This document shows, piece after piece, positions 32,192-43,686 of a stretch of 64,000 bases of DNA; position 1 is the first letter of the stretch, and each line of letters starts with the position of its first letter. The position numbers and the translations under genes are program-made. Where the stretch lies: positions 9,442,767-9,506,766 of the forward strand of contig NW_024725489.1 of NCBI RefSeq assembly GCF_018991925.1, written 5' to 3'. Source of the DNA: Homarus americanus. Lineage: Eukaryota; Arthropoda; Malacostraca; Decapoda; Nephropidae. The notes beneath the pieces were generated by a model. The model saw only the letters and a list, made by a program, of their open reading frames with translations. It ran no database searches and was not told where the DNA came from.

Positions 32192-32467
<276 letters not shown>

Positions 32468-32629
32468 ATATATATGTGAACATGGACAGGCATATGTATA
32501 GGTTTTCTGCGAGATTAGTTAGTTCTCGCAGAGCCGGAGGTGTGACTGAATGATGTATTAGCCTTGTCTTATAGACATAACTATTTATATAAAGATGGGT
32601 TAATATATTTTCTATTATGTTACTATCAT

Positions 32630-33230
32630 CCCCTGTCTGTGCTTGGCAAAGCTGTCCTTAACTGCAAGTTTTCTCTCCCAAGAGAGATATTCCTTGCTTT
32701 TTCCTTAACTGGCTAGCAGTCTCTCACTAATCTTCTTCTGGACTTGTTATGACTGAGGCTTGAACTGAGCGTTAGCCAGAGTGTACTGTGCCAAGACAGC
32801 TTTGGTCATATCACTGGCAATGTCTTTGTTTGTGTAAGTTCTTTGGTTCTTTTCACTGATTTGCCTGATTAAAACACCGTATCTCAAAGCATCTCTCAAT
32901 GTAGGCAACTCCGACTTCAGGAGCTCTCTCCCAGACCCAAGATAGTGACTGAGATGGCTGGATTTTTGGTTCCTCGTCCTGACACAAGCAGCCATCGCAA
33001 ATATTATCAACTTATAAATGCATCAGAATCTGAAACAGAAAAAATATTGTTAGTTGGGTTGTTAAAGAATGAAGTCAGAAAGCAATGTTCACTATTTAAT
33101 TGTAATGCACTAATGCAGCTGTACGTTAGATTTTCGATAAATTTCACGCTAAAATTTACCTAGCAAAAGGTTGCAAAATATTGAAACTGAAATTATTTTC
33201 TGTTTATATACACTAAAATCTACCAAAAAA
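32630..33230 (-). pseudogene. Left-arm-only insertion with fragment of an unknown repeated protein
   Basis: The right arm lacks this segment. On the minus strand a frame from 33010 to 32747 reads MIIFAMAACVRTRNQKSS and then GRELLKSELPTLRDALRYGV, continuing past a stop with QVQKKISERLL. I do not recognise the family with confidence. It resembles N-terminal parts of repeated, transposon-associated arthropod proteins. No terminal repeats were defined. Confidence 0.4.
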
Positions 33231-33420
33231 GTGATGGGCCATTAGTTTAGCTGATCTTCCCTCCTATGACACACCCTAATGCAGTAGGCATATCCTGAGA
33301 ATACTCTAGGTCAGCTATCTTGGGCTGGACCCACGAGCAGTCAAGTAACAGTTACACAGTTGGTAACGGTAGAGAAAATTAGTTCTCCCCATCACTGTGT
33401 TGCACTGTTACTAGAAATTG

Positions 33421-33732
33421 TTACACTACTGTACTGTACTGCAGTGTACTGTACTGTACCGTATGCTACTTTATTTTACTGTACTGTACTGTACCATAAA
33501 CTATTGTACTGTATACTAATTTATTGTATTGTACTGTACTGTTCTGTACTGTACTGGACTGTACTGTACTGTACTGTACTGTACTGTACTGTACTGGACT
33601 GTACTGTAATGCACTGTACTGTACCGTATACTACTGTACTGTACTGTACTGTACTGTATTCTATCAAATACTACTGTAATATAATGTACTGTACTGTGCT
33701 GTACTGTACTGTACTGCAATGTACTGTATTTT
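33421..33732. repeat. (TGTAC)n pentanucleotide array, left arm
   Basis: Imperfect TGTAC repeats. The mirrored array is at 51045-51318. Open frames here are repeat artefacts. Confidence 0.9.
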
Positions 33733-33884
33733 TAGTAAATATAACTCGCATTATCACCTTTATTAGGTCCTAATAAGGTCATTCAGATATCTAGAGTTCT
33801 AGACGGTGCATCCCTCATAACGACTTTCCAAGAGTGAGGTGCTTCCCCGCCTGAGTACTGTCACCCCGTCTTGTTCCCCGAGAT

Positions 33885-34275
33885 ATGCTAGATACTGTCA
33901 GTCGATTGAAAAGAAGGGCCACCAGACACTACGGCCTACACTACGGCCACCTCAGTTATTCAGGGAGATTAAAACGCTTGCATCTGCCTAGATTATACTT
34001 TAGAGGTGACTTAATTGATGTTTATAATCATCTCAGAGGGCACTACTCAGTCGATTGTCCATACCTGGAGCTGGTGGACGCCCGTCCCACTAGACGTCAC
34101 AGCTCAAGATAAGAAAACAGTGAGGGCCAAATTTTTCGGAGTGACAATTTTCATCTTTTCGAACAACCTTTCAGAGAGTGCTTTGATGGCACAGATTGTG
34201 AGCTTTTTCAAGACCAGACTTGACCAACACTGGCACAGGTACAGATACATTCTGGAGCCACTGCTTGCCCAGTTC
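33885..34275 (+). pseudogene. CR1/L2-type LINE ORF2 C-terminal fragment (left arm)
   Basis: Reads LKRRATRHYG, RLKRLHLPRLYFRGDLIDVY and, after a frame change, SNNLSESALMAQIVSFFKTR with LDQHW, the standard C-terminal tail of CR1/L2 ORF2. The mirror copy lies at 50510-50900. Not the same subfamily as CR1-a or CR1-b. Confidence 0.75.
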
Positions 34276-34276
34276 T

Positions 34277-34470
34277 TCTCAACAGTGTGTAACAGAAGCA
34301 GTACATGCCCAGTACTTGCCTACAGTGTGTAACAGAGTGGCAGTACATGCTCAGTACTTGCCAACAGTATGTAATAGAGAGGCAATACATGCCCAGTACT
34401 TGCCTACAGTGTGTAACAGATTGGTAGTACTTGCCCAGGACTTGCCAACAGTATGTAACAGAAAAGTGAC
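34277..34470. repeat. 43-45-bp minisatellite, left arm
   Basis: About four units containing CAGTACATGCCCAGTACTTG + CCTACAGTGTGTAACAGA. Mirror array at 50360-50510. Confidence 0.85.
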
Positions 34471-34504
34471 CAACCGCCCAAGCAGCAAAGGGGATAATAG
34501 CGCT

Positions 34505-35394
34505 ATGTGTGGTCTGGTGTCTGCGAGTTTGTTGGCCAAGCTGGAATGGGCCATGGAAGAATTGGAGAGGGCCAAGGAAGAAATAGAGAGGGCCACGTTG
34601 GAGAACCTGAAATTAAATGAAGAGATGGCGAGATTGTAGGGGGAGGCGGGACAGAGAAAGTCAGTGTCTGACGAAAATTCAAGAAAGCCAGTGTCTGACG
34701 AAAATTCAAGCGAGTGGAAGGTTGTAAGGAGAGGGAAGACCAAACTGGTGATGAAGAACACACCAAGGATACGTCAACAACGACATCAGCAGCTAAGTGT
34801 ACCAACTCGTTCAGTCCCTTGATAGACGAGTTGGACGTTAGTACAGTTAGGGACAGGGCTGACAAGGAAGGTATAAAAACTTAAATTGTTGGTGACTCAC
34901 AGGTAAGGTACTTGGACAGGGCCTTTTGTGGTAAAAACATAAATAGGATGAGGGTGTGTTTGCCAGGAGCTGGGGTGGGGGATATAATTGACAGGATGGA
35001 CAATATCTTGTCTGGTAATGGGAACAAACCCATTATGTGCCTCAGTGCAGGAGGCAATGATATTGGCCGGTGTAGGAGGGAGGAGCTTCTTGATAAGTTC
35101 ATGGCAGCTATAGATCGTATTAGGACTAAGGGAGGGATCCCTATCATATGCCGTGTCCTGCCTAGAAGGAGAGTTGGCAGTGAATGGTTGTCAAGGGCAG
35201 TTGGTGTCAACGACCGTCTTGACAGATATTGCAAGTCAATATCAGTCCCATTCATTGACAACTGGGACAACTTCTACGGCAGAAGGGACCTTTATGCTAG
35301 GGATGGGGTGCACCTGTCTAGGGATGGAGTAGCAACCCTGGCTGGGGCTCTAGAGGGGGCAGTTCAAAAGATATCGAAGTCCATAAAATGCTAG
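34505..35394 (+). pseudogene. CR1-a ORF1: coiled coil plus SGNH/GDSL esterase domain
   Basis: Starts MCGLVSASLLAKLEWAMEEL and continues with a heptad-like Glu/Lys coiled coil ending in a stop at 34639. A basic linker in shifted frames follows, then the esterase fold: GDSQ block I (34891-34902), CLSAGGNDIG block III (about 35041-35065), and DGVHLSRDGV with the catalytic-type Asp/His (35302-35330). SGNH esterase domains are established in CR1 ORF1 proteins, where they are thought to help RNP or membrane interactions. A stop lies just before IVGDS. The last codons overlap the ORF2 start: ATGCTAG contains ORF2 ATG (35388) and ORF1 TAG (35392-35394). Confidence 0.8.
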
Positions 35395-38340
35395 GAGAAC
35401 ATATGAGCACGGGGGTGGAGGAGAATGCAGTGGGAGCGGTTAAACAAAGTGAAAGATTACAGGGAAATAGTGTTAGGAATGATGACAAAACTAAATTAGA
35501 CAGGGAGTTTAAAACTAAACGCGGTAAGGGGAGGACTCAGAACACAACTAACTTAAATGTCTACTACGCGAACAGTAGAAGTATGAGAAACAAAATGGAC
35601 GATATTAGGGCGTTGGTATGTACCGAAAAAATCGATATAATAGCATTCACTGAAACATGGATAAACCTAGACTCACGTGAGTTACCGGTCGAATACCAAA
35701 TTGCGGGTTACAAATTGTTCCATACTGACAGGCCGTCCAGGAAAGGAGGCGGAGTAGCAATCTATGTTAGGGATAATCTGAAGTGTGAAATAAATTAGGA
35801 AATGAAAACTGAGCGGAATACCTGAAACAATTTGGATAGAATTAATCGACGGTAGGGAAAAATTAATCACAGGAGTAATATATAGACCTCCCAATCTTGA
35901 TAGAGTCAATGAGCGACAAATTTGGGATGAAATGCACAGGGCTTCCATACACAACAAAGTCTGTATAGTAGGCGACTTTAACCTTGGCCAAATAGATAGG
36001 ACTGACCTTACAGGTAACTCAGAATCAGAGGATTTTCTCGAGACGATCCAGGACTGTTTTCTAAGTCAACATATACCCGAACCCATCCGGGGTAATAATA
36101 TACTTGATTTAGTTCTGTCAAACAGAGAAAACCTCATTAGCAATGTCGAGGCAGGGAACGAACTTGCAAACAGCAATCACAAAGAAATTAGATTCCAGTT
36201 AGATTTTCAGGGCAGACGTAAGGAAAATTCCACTGAAGTACCAGATTTCAGAAGGGCAAACTTTGACAGTTTAAAGAGGTAGCTGAGAGAGGGGGTGTCG
36301 CACTTGGCTGTGAACCTGACAGACGACACCGACCTGATAACGAGATCTGAGATTGCCGAGTTCCACGACAATTTAAATAATGAGTTACTTAATGCACAAA
36401 GGCAGAACATACCATACAAAAAACTCAGATCAGACAACAATGACCCTAAGTGGATAAATAATTATTTAAAGAACATCATTGGCCAAAGGAAGGCTATAGG
36501 TAGAAGGATAAATCGTGGCGAAATTTACCTCCGGGATTATTATAGGGTATTGGCGAGTAGGGTTAAAACCGAGATAAGGAAAGCCAAGAGGAATAATGAG
36601 GTAAGGATAGCAAGGGAGGCGAAGACAAACCCCAAAGGATTCTACCAAATGTATCAAAGTAAAACACGAGAAAAGATTGGACCAATACAGTGAGATACCG
36701 GCGAGCTCACTGATAACGACAGAGATATGAGCAATAATTTGAATAAATATTTTTCAACAGTTTTTACCACCGAAAATTTAAACATGATACCCGGGGCACC
36801 GACTCTATTCAGAGATAGTGAAGAAAACAAATTAAGCGAGATAGTATTGACTAGTAACGATGTTAGTAAGCACATTGACAAACTAAAGCCTAATAAGTCA
36901 CCTGGTCCCGATGAGATATTTGCCAGAGTATTAAAGGAATGTAAGGAAGAGCTTAGTATGCCCTTAGCAAAGTTGTTTAACATGTCCTTAAAAGCAGGTG
37001 TAGTACCAGAATCCTGGAGGATAGCAAATGTAATACCGATTTTCAAGAAGGGGGATAGATCACTATCCTCTAACTACCGCCCAATCAGTCTAACATCAAT
37101 AGTAGGCAAATTACTGGAAGCAATCATTTCAAACTCTATTCGAAATTACCTGGACAAGCACAGATTGATCAATGATTCCCAGCATGGCTTCATAAGCGGA
37201 CGTTCATGTCTAACTAATCTATTAACATTCTTTTCATCAGTTTACGAATTGGTGGACGATTGGCACAATTATGATGTGGTATATCTCGACTTTAGCAAAG
37301 CCTTCGACAGAGTCCCCCACGAAAGACTAAGTAGAAAGGTAGAAGCACTTGGCATCAAAGGTAATATCCATTAATGGATTAGGGCGTGTTTACAGGACAG
37401 GAAACAGCGAGTGAGCATTAATGGCACTAAGTCCCATTGGAGCAACGTCACAAGTGGAGTTCCCCAAGGCTTAGTACTTGGACCATTATTATTTATTATA
37501 TACATAAACGACATAGATATCTGCATAGACAGCAACATAAGCAAATTTGCTGATGACACTAAAATAGGACGTGTTATTAAATCTGACGAGGACTCCGCAA
37601 AACTACAGGAAGATCTAAACAAATTTTTCGAATGGTCTGAAAAATGGCAGATGAAATTCAACGTCGACAAATGTAAAGTACTCAGTATAGGAGAGGTAAA
37701 CAGGGAAACCAGATAACTGATGAACAACGATGTCATAGAGAAATCCGACTGCAAGAGAGATTTAGGAGTAATGATAAGTAGGAACCTTAAGCCAAGTAAA
37801 CAATGTGTTTTTGCTCGTAACAAGGCTAATAAAGTACTTGGGTTCATACAAAGGAGTATTATTATAAGACTAGCGAGGTCATCCTAAAACTGTATCTTGC
37901 TCTTGTGAGACCACACCTGGATTACGCATTCAGTTCTGGTCACCGTATTACAGAATGGATATAGAATCCTTGGAAAGAATTCAGAGGAGAATGACAAGAC
38001 TACTCTCTGGCATTAGGAACCTTGAGTATAGAGACAGGTTAAAGCATCTTAATTTGCACTCCCTTGAGAGACGTAGAGCGAGGGGCGACCTGATAGAGGT
38101 GTATAAGTGGAAGGCAGGGCTAAACAAAGGGACATTACGAAGGTACTCAAACTATCCAACCAGGAGCGAACTCGTAACAATGGTTTTAAATTAGACAAAT
38201 TTAGATTTAGGCGTGAAATAGGTAAACACTGGTTTGGAAACAGTAGTGGATGAATGGAACAAGTTACCAAATATCATCATTAACTCGAATACGCTGAATA
38301 GCTTCAAACATAGGTTGGATGCTTATATGAGCAATAGGGG
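35388..38340 (+). pseudogene. CR1-a ORF2: endonuclease and reverse transcriptase, disrupted
   Basis: Endonuclease: YYANSRSMRNKM, IDIIAFTETWI (35560-35670), VCIVGDFNLGQIDR (35950) and ILDLVLSNRENL. RT at 36727-37374: KLKPNKSPGPDEIFARVLKE, SNYRPISLTSIVGKLLE, SQHGFISGRSC, YLDFSKAFDRVPHERL. After a stop: SGVPQG, LGPLLFIIYIND and FADDTKIG (about 37547). The C-terminus has LVRPHLDYA- and RRRARGDLIEVYK-type blocks to 38340. Several stops and frameshifts (35798, 36282, 36693, 37374 and others) make it non-functional. Confidence 0.9.
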
Positions 38341-38407
38341 TTGGGTGTAAACGGGACTGCCCAGTATGGGCCAATAGGCCCTCTGCAGTTTCCTCCATTC
38401 TTATGTT

Positions 38408-39672
38408 CTCTCACCATGAACGGTTACGAGTTTGATAACGTGGCGCGGATACGTCCGGATACGCCGACCTGCCCCAAGAAATTAAACCTCCTAGTTCTCA
38501 AGAAGTTCTTTGAAACTAATGAGATCGTGGGGGTCACCAAGGTGGAACGACTGAAGCTCCATGGTGACATCAAGATCACCTTCGCCGAGAAGGGTATGCC
38601 CGTACAGCTCGCGGAGATCCCAGACATCAACGGCATTCCATTTAAAATGATTGCCTACAAGTGGGACAACCTGAAGCTGGGAGTAATCTCCCACGCCGAA
38701 ATTGCCCACGTGGACCAAGCAGAGCTGAGTGAGCTCCTCAAGGGGCAACTCCAAGTTGTGAAGAAGCTGTCCGACACCACTGCCCTCATCGGACACCATA
38801 CAACCTTACCCAAGGAGGCTCAACTGGCGTGGGTAACTGTGCCAGTCAAGCCCTACTGCAGACCGAAACGCTGTTACAAATGCCAGCACTACGGACACAC
38901 TGTCAACAAGTGTGAGGCGCAGGAGGACACCTGCTCCCTGTGCGGCAGCCCCGGACACCGCTACACGGTCTGCCCCAACACAGTAAAAAAATGCGCTGCC
39001 TGTGGCGGCCCACATTCCTCCGCCGATCGGACCTGCCCGAAATGGAAGGAGGAATGCAGGATAGCCAAGGCTCGACTCGACAAGAAACTGAGCTACAAAG
39101 AGGCCCTCCTTGCTGTACGCTCCCAAGACAAGAAAAAACCAGCAGAAAAGAAAAACCAAGAAAAGAAAACCCAAGAAAAGAAAACTCAAGAAAAGACACC
39201 CGCCACACAGAATCAAGAACACCACGAGGCCCGTGGAGCTGAAGCCCACGTGGTCAACCTCACCGTCTCCGACTTCTTCCACACCTATGAGGACATAAGA
39301 CACGAGGAAGACGAACAACAAGACCCAAACACGAATGAATGGACACTTCAAGAGAGCAAGAAGAGGAGGAGAGTTAGAAGAAAATCAACTTCAAGCTAAG
39401 AAGAATACCAAGACAGAAGACCAAGACATTTCCTCCAAACAAGAAAACAACACACACAATCAAGCCGACCAAGCACTGAGAAACCATGGCCCAACCCAAC
39501 ACGCACCTGACGCTTGACCTGACGCTAACCTGACTCTGTCCTGCCGCCTCCTAGCCGCGTCCAGGCGAGTTGCTGCTGCCTCCAACTTAAACTCCCTCAC
39601 GCAAGCGGTGTTTAGCCACTGCACCTATTCTCTCCTCCTAAAATTCACTTCAATCCTCCCTTTATCCTTCCC
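38408..39672 (+). mobile_element. Gag-only retroposon, copy 2, embedded between CR1 pieces
   Basis: Shares the ORF and about 270 bp of 3' untranslated sequence with copy 1 (7961-9272). It lacks the 5' leader before CTCTCACC and the TATTC tail. It joins CR1-a at TTCT/CTCTCACC and a duplicated CR1-a segment at 39677. No target duplication, so it did not insert on its own here. Template switching during CR1 reverse transcription is the simplest explanation (inference). Confidence 0.8.
38416..39399 (+). CDS. Intact ORF1/Gag-like zinc-knuckle protein of the gag-only retroposon
   Basis: 327 residues from MNGYEFDNV; the frame is open upstream to 38341, but the homologous start in copy 1 decides for 38416. 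N-terminal RRM-like region (residues about 15-150); zinc knuckles CYKCQHYGHTVNKC, CSLCGSPGHRYTVC and CAACGGPHSSADRTC (about 153-205); a Lys/Glu-rich linker with three NQEKK/TQEKK repeats; an acidic patch (HEEDEQQD); and a basic C-terminus SKKRRRVRRKS that could act as a nuclear signal. The architecture matches Jockey-clade ORF1 nucleic-acid-binding proteins, but no ORF2 follows in either copy. The frame is intact, unlike the CR1 ORFs on both sides. Confidence 0.9.
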   Translation: MNGYEFDNVARIRPDTPTCPKKLNLLVLKKFFETNEIVGVTKVERLKLHGDIKITFAEKGMPVQLAEIPDINGIPFKMIAYKWDNLKLGVISHAEIAHVDQAELSELLKGQLQVVKKLSDTTALIGHHTTLPKEAQLAWVTVPVKPYCRPKRCYKCQHYGHTVNKCEAQEDTCSLCGSPGHRYTVCPNTVKKCAACGGPHSSADRTCPKWKEECRIAKARLDKKLSYKEALLAVRSQDKKKPAEKKNQEKKTQEKKTQEKTPATQNQEHHEARGAEAHVVNLTVSDFFHTYEDIRHEEDEQQDPNTNEWTLQESKKRRRVRRKSTSS

Positions 39673-39676
39673 ACAC

Positions 39677-40020
39677 GGTCATCCTAAAACTGTATCTTGC
39701 TCTTGTGAGACCACACCTGGATTCGCAGTTCAGTTCTGGTCACCGTATTACAGAATGGATATAGAATCCTTGGAAAGAATTCAGAGGAGAATGACAAGAC
39801 TAATCTGGCATTAGGAACCTTGAGTATAGAGACAGGTTAAAGCATCTTAATTTGCACTCCCTTGAGAGACGTAGAGCGAGGGGCGACCTGATAGAGGTGT
39901 ATAAGTGGAAGGCAGGGCTAAACAAAGGGGACATAGGTTGGATGCTCATATGAGCAATAGGGGTTGGGTGTAAACGGGACTGCCCAGTATGGGCCAATAG
40001 GCCCGCTGCAGGTTCTTATG
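39677..40020 (+). mobile_element. Duplicated CR1-a 3' segment with internal deletion
   Basis: Starts GGTCATCCTAAAACTG exactly like 37877. It has the same LVRPHLD and RRRARGDLIEV blocks, lacks the equivalent of about 38131-38308, and ends at the same GGCCAATAGGCC box and TTCTTATG. It forms the 3' terminus of the chimeric insertion. Confidence 0.9.
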
Positions 40021-40153
40021 TATATTAAAGAAAAGGTTTATAATGTTCAATGTGTGTGTGTGTGTGTGTGTGTTTTGTCCATATACTGTACATATACAGC
40101 TGAGTTATTTTTTTCCTAGACTAACTTGATAATGGCGACGGATAGATAGGGTT

Positions 40154-40540
40154 TTGTCAGGGGAGGGTACCAATCCAGTAGTGTGTCTTAGTGTTGGAGG
40201 AAACTACATAGGAAAGGTAAGGAGTGAGGAACTTTTCAAGAGGTATAGGGAGGCGCTGGAGAAGATTAGAGATAGGGGAGGGATCCCCATAGTATGTGGT
40301 GTCTTGCCAAGAAGAGGGGTTGGTCGTGAATGGCTGTTCAGGGCAATTGCTATAAATTGCCTACTGGAAAAACATTGTGCAAACAATGGTTGGGCATTCA
40401 TTGATAACTGGCAACGATTCTATGGCAACGACTACCTGTACAGTCGTGACGGAATACACTTGTCTCGTGCGGGGGTAAAGACGTTGTCTGCATCCCTGGA
40501 GCGTGAAATTGTTACTCCAAAGGGGGGGTTTCGCCAGTAG
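40154..40540 (+). pseudogene. CR1-b ORF1 esterase fragment
   Basis: Reads VCLSVGGNYIG (the block usually GGND has Tyr instead of Asp), IPIVCGVLPRRGVGREWL, FIDNWQRFYGNDYLYS and RDGIHLSRAGV. The N-terminal half with the nucleophile Ser is missing because of 5' truncation, so it cannot be active. Confidence 0.8.
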
Positions 40541-40639
40541 AGAGAGGTCGGGGTAAGTGGGAGTCAAAAAACAAGCTGATCCTGGGAAGTAAACTTGGTT
40601 ACTCAGGACAAGGGGTAAAACAGGACCAGGGAAGGGTAG

Positions 40640-43600
40640 GTTTAAATGTATACTATACAAACAGTAGGAGCGTTCGAAATAAAATAGACTTGCTGAGAGC
40701 GGTTGTATGTACCGAGAATGTAGACGTCATAGCAATCACCGAAACTTGGATGAATCTGGCGAGCAAAATTTTTATCAGAGTACCACATAGAAGGGTACAA
40801 CCTTTTTCACAAGGACAGGGAAGGTAGGAAGGGGGGAGGGGTCGCACTCTTCGTCAAGGATACATTAAAATGTTGTATTAATAATTCAATAAAGGGTGAA
40901 ATAGGAACCGAGTCTGTATGGGTAGAAATCACGGAAGGAAGAGAAAAACTAATTATGGGAGTGATTTACAGGCCCCCAAGTCTTGGGAAAGAAGCAGCTC
41001 AGCCCATATGGCAGGAAATGAGTAGGGCAGCAAAATATAATAACCTGTGCATTATGGGGGATTTCAACTTCAGAAATATTGACTGGGACAACATTGTAGG
41101 TGACTATGAATCTGAAGACTTCCTAGACGCAGTACAGGACAATTTTTTGAAACAATTAATTACAGAACCTACTAGAGGTGACAATATATTAGACCTAGTA
41201 TTAACATATAAAGAAAATATTATCAGAGATATCACAGTAGGGGAAGAACTAGGTAACAGTGATCACAGAGAAATCAGGTTCACCCTAAATTGGGAAACGA
41301 AAAACAATGACAATATGGTCAGAGTCCCAAACTTTCGGTTGGCGGATTATCTGGGGTTAAGAAGGTACCTAGGTGAGGTCACCTGGGAACAGTCACGTCA
41401 GTCACCAGCAGGAAGGGGTGAGGTCATAGATGACACAACAATTGATCAAGACACAACAATTGATCATGACTATAATATATTCACTAGTATACTACATAAA
41501 GCACAAGAACAAAATATACCATACAGAAAAATTAGGTCAAATAAGAATGAGCCAAGGTGGATGACCAGAAAACTTAAACATGACATAGGAATAAAGAAAG
41601 GAATATATAAGAAATTAAAGGGAGGGGAGGATCAGCTCAGAAATAGGTATAATGAACTATCTAGGAATGTTAAGAAAAATGTAAGGAAAGCAAAGAGAGA
41701 CTATGAAATCAAAATAGCAAGAGAATCCAAGGCGAATCCCAAGGGATTTTTCCAGGTATATAAAACAAAGGTCAAGGATAAAGTTGGGCCTTTAAAGTCA
41801 GGGAGGGGAGAAGTGATAAATGGCATTGAAGAAATAAGCAAAGCATTGAACAGCTACTTCTTATCAGTTTTCACAGAGGAAATTCGAGACGAAATTCCAG
41901 AGGTGGAACTGATATTTAAGGGAAAGGAAGAAGAGAAATTAAAGAATATCACTATCAGAAAAGAGGATGTTCTTAAGAAGATAAATAAACTGAAGAAGAC
42001 AAAATCCCTAGGGCCGGATGAAATTTTCCCTCGAGTCTTGAAAGAGTGTAGGGAACAGATTAGCGGACCCCTCGTAAACTTATTTACAAAATCATTAGAC
42101 ACCGGAGTTGTGCCAGACTTGTGGAAACAGGCAAATGTAATACCCATATTCAAAAAGGGAGACAGAGCATCAGCGTCAAATTACCGGCTGATCAGTTTGA
42201 CGTCAGTAGTGGGGAAATTTCTTGAGTCAATTATAGCAGATAACATCCGATCGCATTTAGAGAAAAGCAAATTAATCTACTACTCTCAACATGGGTTTAC
42301 AAAGGGAAAATCTTGTCTAACAAATCTGCTGACATTTTTTAGGAAAGTCTTCGAGGGAGAAGATAATGACGAAAATTACGATGTTATTTACTTAGACTTT
42401 AGCAAAGCACTTGACAGAGTACCGCATCAGAGGCTTCTGAGAAAAATTAAGGCTCATGGTATCGAGGGGAAAGTTTTAAATTGGATAAAATCATGGCTCA
42501 CTGATAGAACATAGAGGGTCAGCGTAGATGGTGTTAAATCTGAGTGGGGTCGTGTAACCAGTGGGGTTCCCCAGGGGTCAGTACTAGGCCCACTCTTGTT
42601 CATAATCTACATAAACGATCTAGATACTGGGATCAGCAGTGACATAAGCAAGTTTGCGGATGACACCAAAATAGGGCGGCAGATTAATTCAGGGCAGGAT
42701 GCAAATGCATTACAGGGGGATCTAAATCAGTGGTTCTCAACCTTGTTTGCCCCATGCACCCCTTTCACCATATGTCAGAATGTCATTCCCCCTCCTTTCC
42801 AAGATTGTCTGCCTCAAAAAGTGCATTCCATATAATATGCATGTAATACTGAAAATCCTTTATTTTTTCCATATTAGTATTAGTTTCCTCCCCCCCCCCC
42901 CCTGAAAACCTGAGGGGGGAAATTCCCCCCTGGTTGAGAACCCCTGATCTAAAAAAACTGCAGGGGTGGTCTGAAAAATAGCAAATGAAATTCAACACCA
43001 GCACGTGCAGCGTACTTAATATTGGAAGAACAAATACTGTCAATGTATACAGCTTTAACAACATCAACCTAGAGAAGTCGACTTGTGAAAGAGACCTAGG
43101 GGTACTTGTAAACCCGGACCTACGGCCTAGTAAACAGTGCGTTAATGTTCGAAATAAGGCAAACAAAGTATTGGGTTTTATATCTAGAAGTGTAAGTAAT
43201 AAGAGTGCAGAGGTCTTATTGCAACTACATCTTGCGCTAGTTAAGCCGCACCTCGATTATGCGGTTCAGTTCTGGTGCCCTTATTATAGAATGGATATCA
43301 ATTCACTAGAGTCGGTGCAGCGAAGAATGACGAAAATGATTCCCTGACTTAGAAACCTTCCATATCAGGATAGGTTAAAGAAACTAAACTTGCATTCCCT
43401 AGAAAGACGAAGAGTGCGAGGAGATATGATAGAAGTATTCAAGTGGGTGAAAGGAGTCAATAAAGGTGATATAGATAAAGTTCTTATAATATCCGAGCAG
43501 GATAGGACTCGGAACAGCGGATTCAAGTTGGATAAGTTTAGGTTTAGGAGGGAGATAGGAAGGAACTGGTTTACAAATAGGGTGGTGGACGAGTGGAACA

Positions 43601-43686
43601 AGCTTAGCAACTTTGTAGTAAGTGGTGGAACGCTGGAAAGTTTCAAAGGGAGGCTGGATAGATTCATGGATGATAGAGAGTGGTAG
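40640..43686 (+). pseudogene. CR1-b ORF2: endonuclease-RT, few disruptions
   Basis: Endonuclease start YYTNSRSVRNKIDLL and DVIAITETWMN (40640-40755). After a frame change a 519-codon frame from 40955 to 42514 holds IMGDFNFRNIDWDN, ILDLVLTYKENI, SDHREIRF, then RT: INKLKKTKSLGPDEIFPRVL, SNYRLISLTSVVGKFLE, SQHGFTKGKSCLTN and YLDFSKALDRVPHQRL. After a TAG, SGVPQGSVLGPLLF, YINDLD and FADDTKIGRQ (about 42650). The MITE interrupts the following thumb region. The C-terminal domain at 42985-43686 contains LDYAVQFWCPYYRMDI and [15 protein letters not shown]. Best-preserved CR1 enzyme in the window. Confidence 0.92.
42728..42946. mobile_element. hAT-type MITE, 219 bp
   Basis: Terminal inverted repeats CAGTGGTTCTCAACC / GGTTGAGAACCCCTG with 8-bp flanks atctaaat (42720-42727) and atctaaaa (42947-42954). 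It interrupts the CR1-b RT, and the protein resumes beyond it. It contains a C/G-rich hairpin near 42893-42930. No ORF; mobilised by a hAT transposase in trans. Confidence 0.9.

Larger units (their letters stand above)
34501..38408 (+). mobile_element. CR1-a: near full-length CR1 LINE in the left arm
   Basis: Carries ORF1 with coiled coil and esterase domain, ORF2 with endonuclease and RT, and a 3' box (GGGCCAATAGGCCCTCTGCAG) before TTCTTATGTTC. The right arm shows the empty site: about 49 bp present there (after GGATAATAG, around 50275-50325 reversed) are missing here, so insertion went with a target deletion. The 3' end is fused to gag-only copy 2 and a further CR1 piece ending at 40020. 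Confidence 0.9.

Noticed and set aside
33360..33773. 137-codon open frame of LYC/TVLYCTV repeats
   Set aside because: Reads through the TGTAC pentanucleotide array; the mirrored array gives different frames. No selection for coding is visible.
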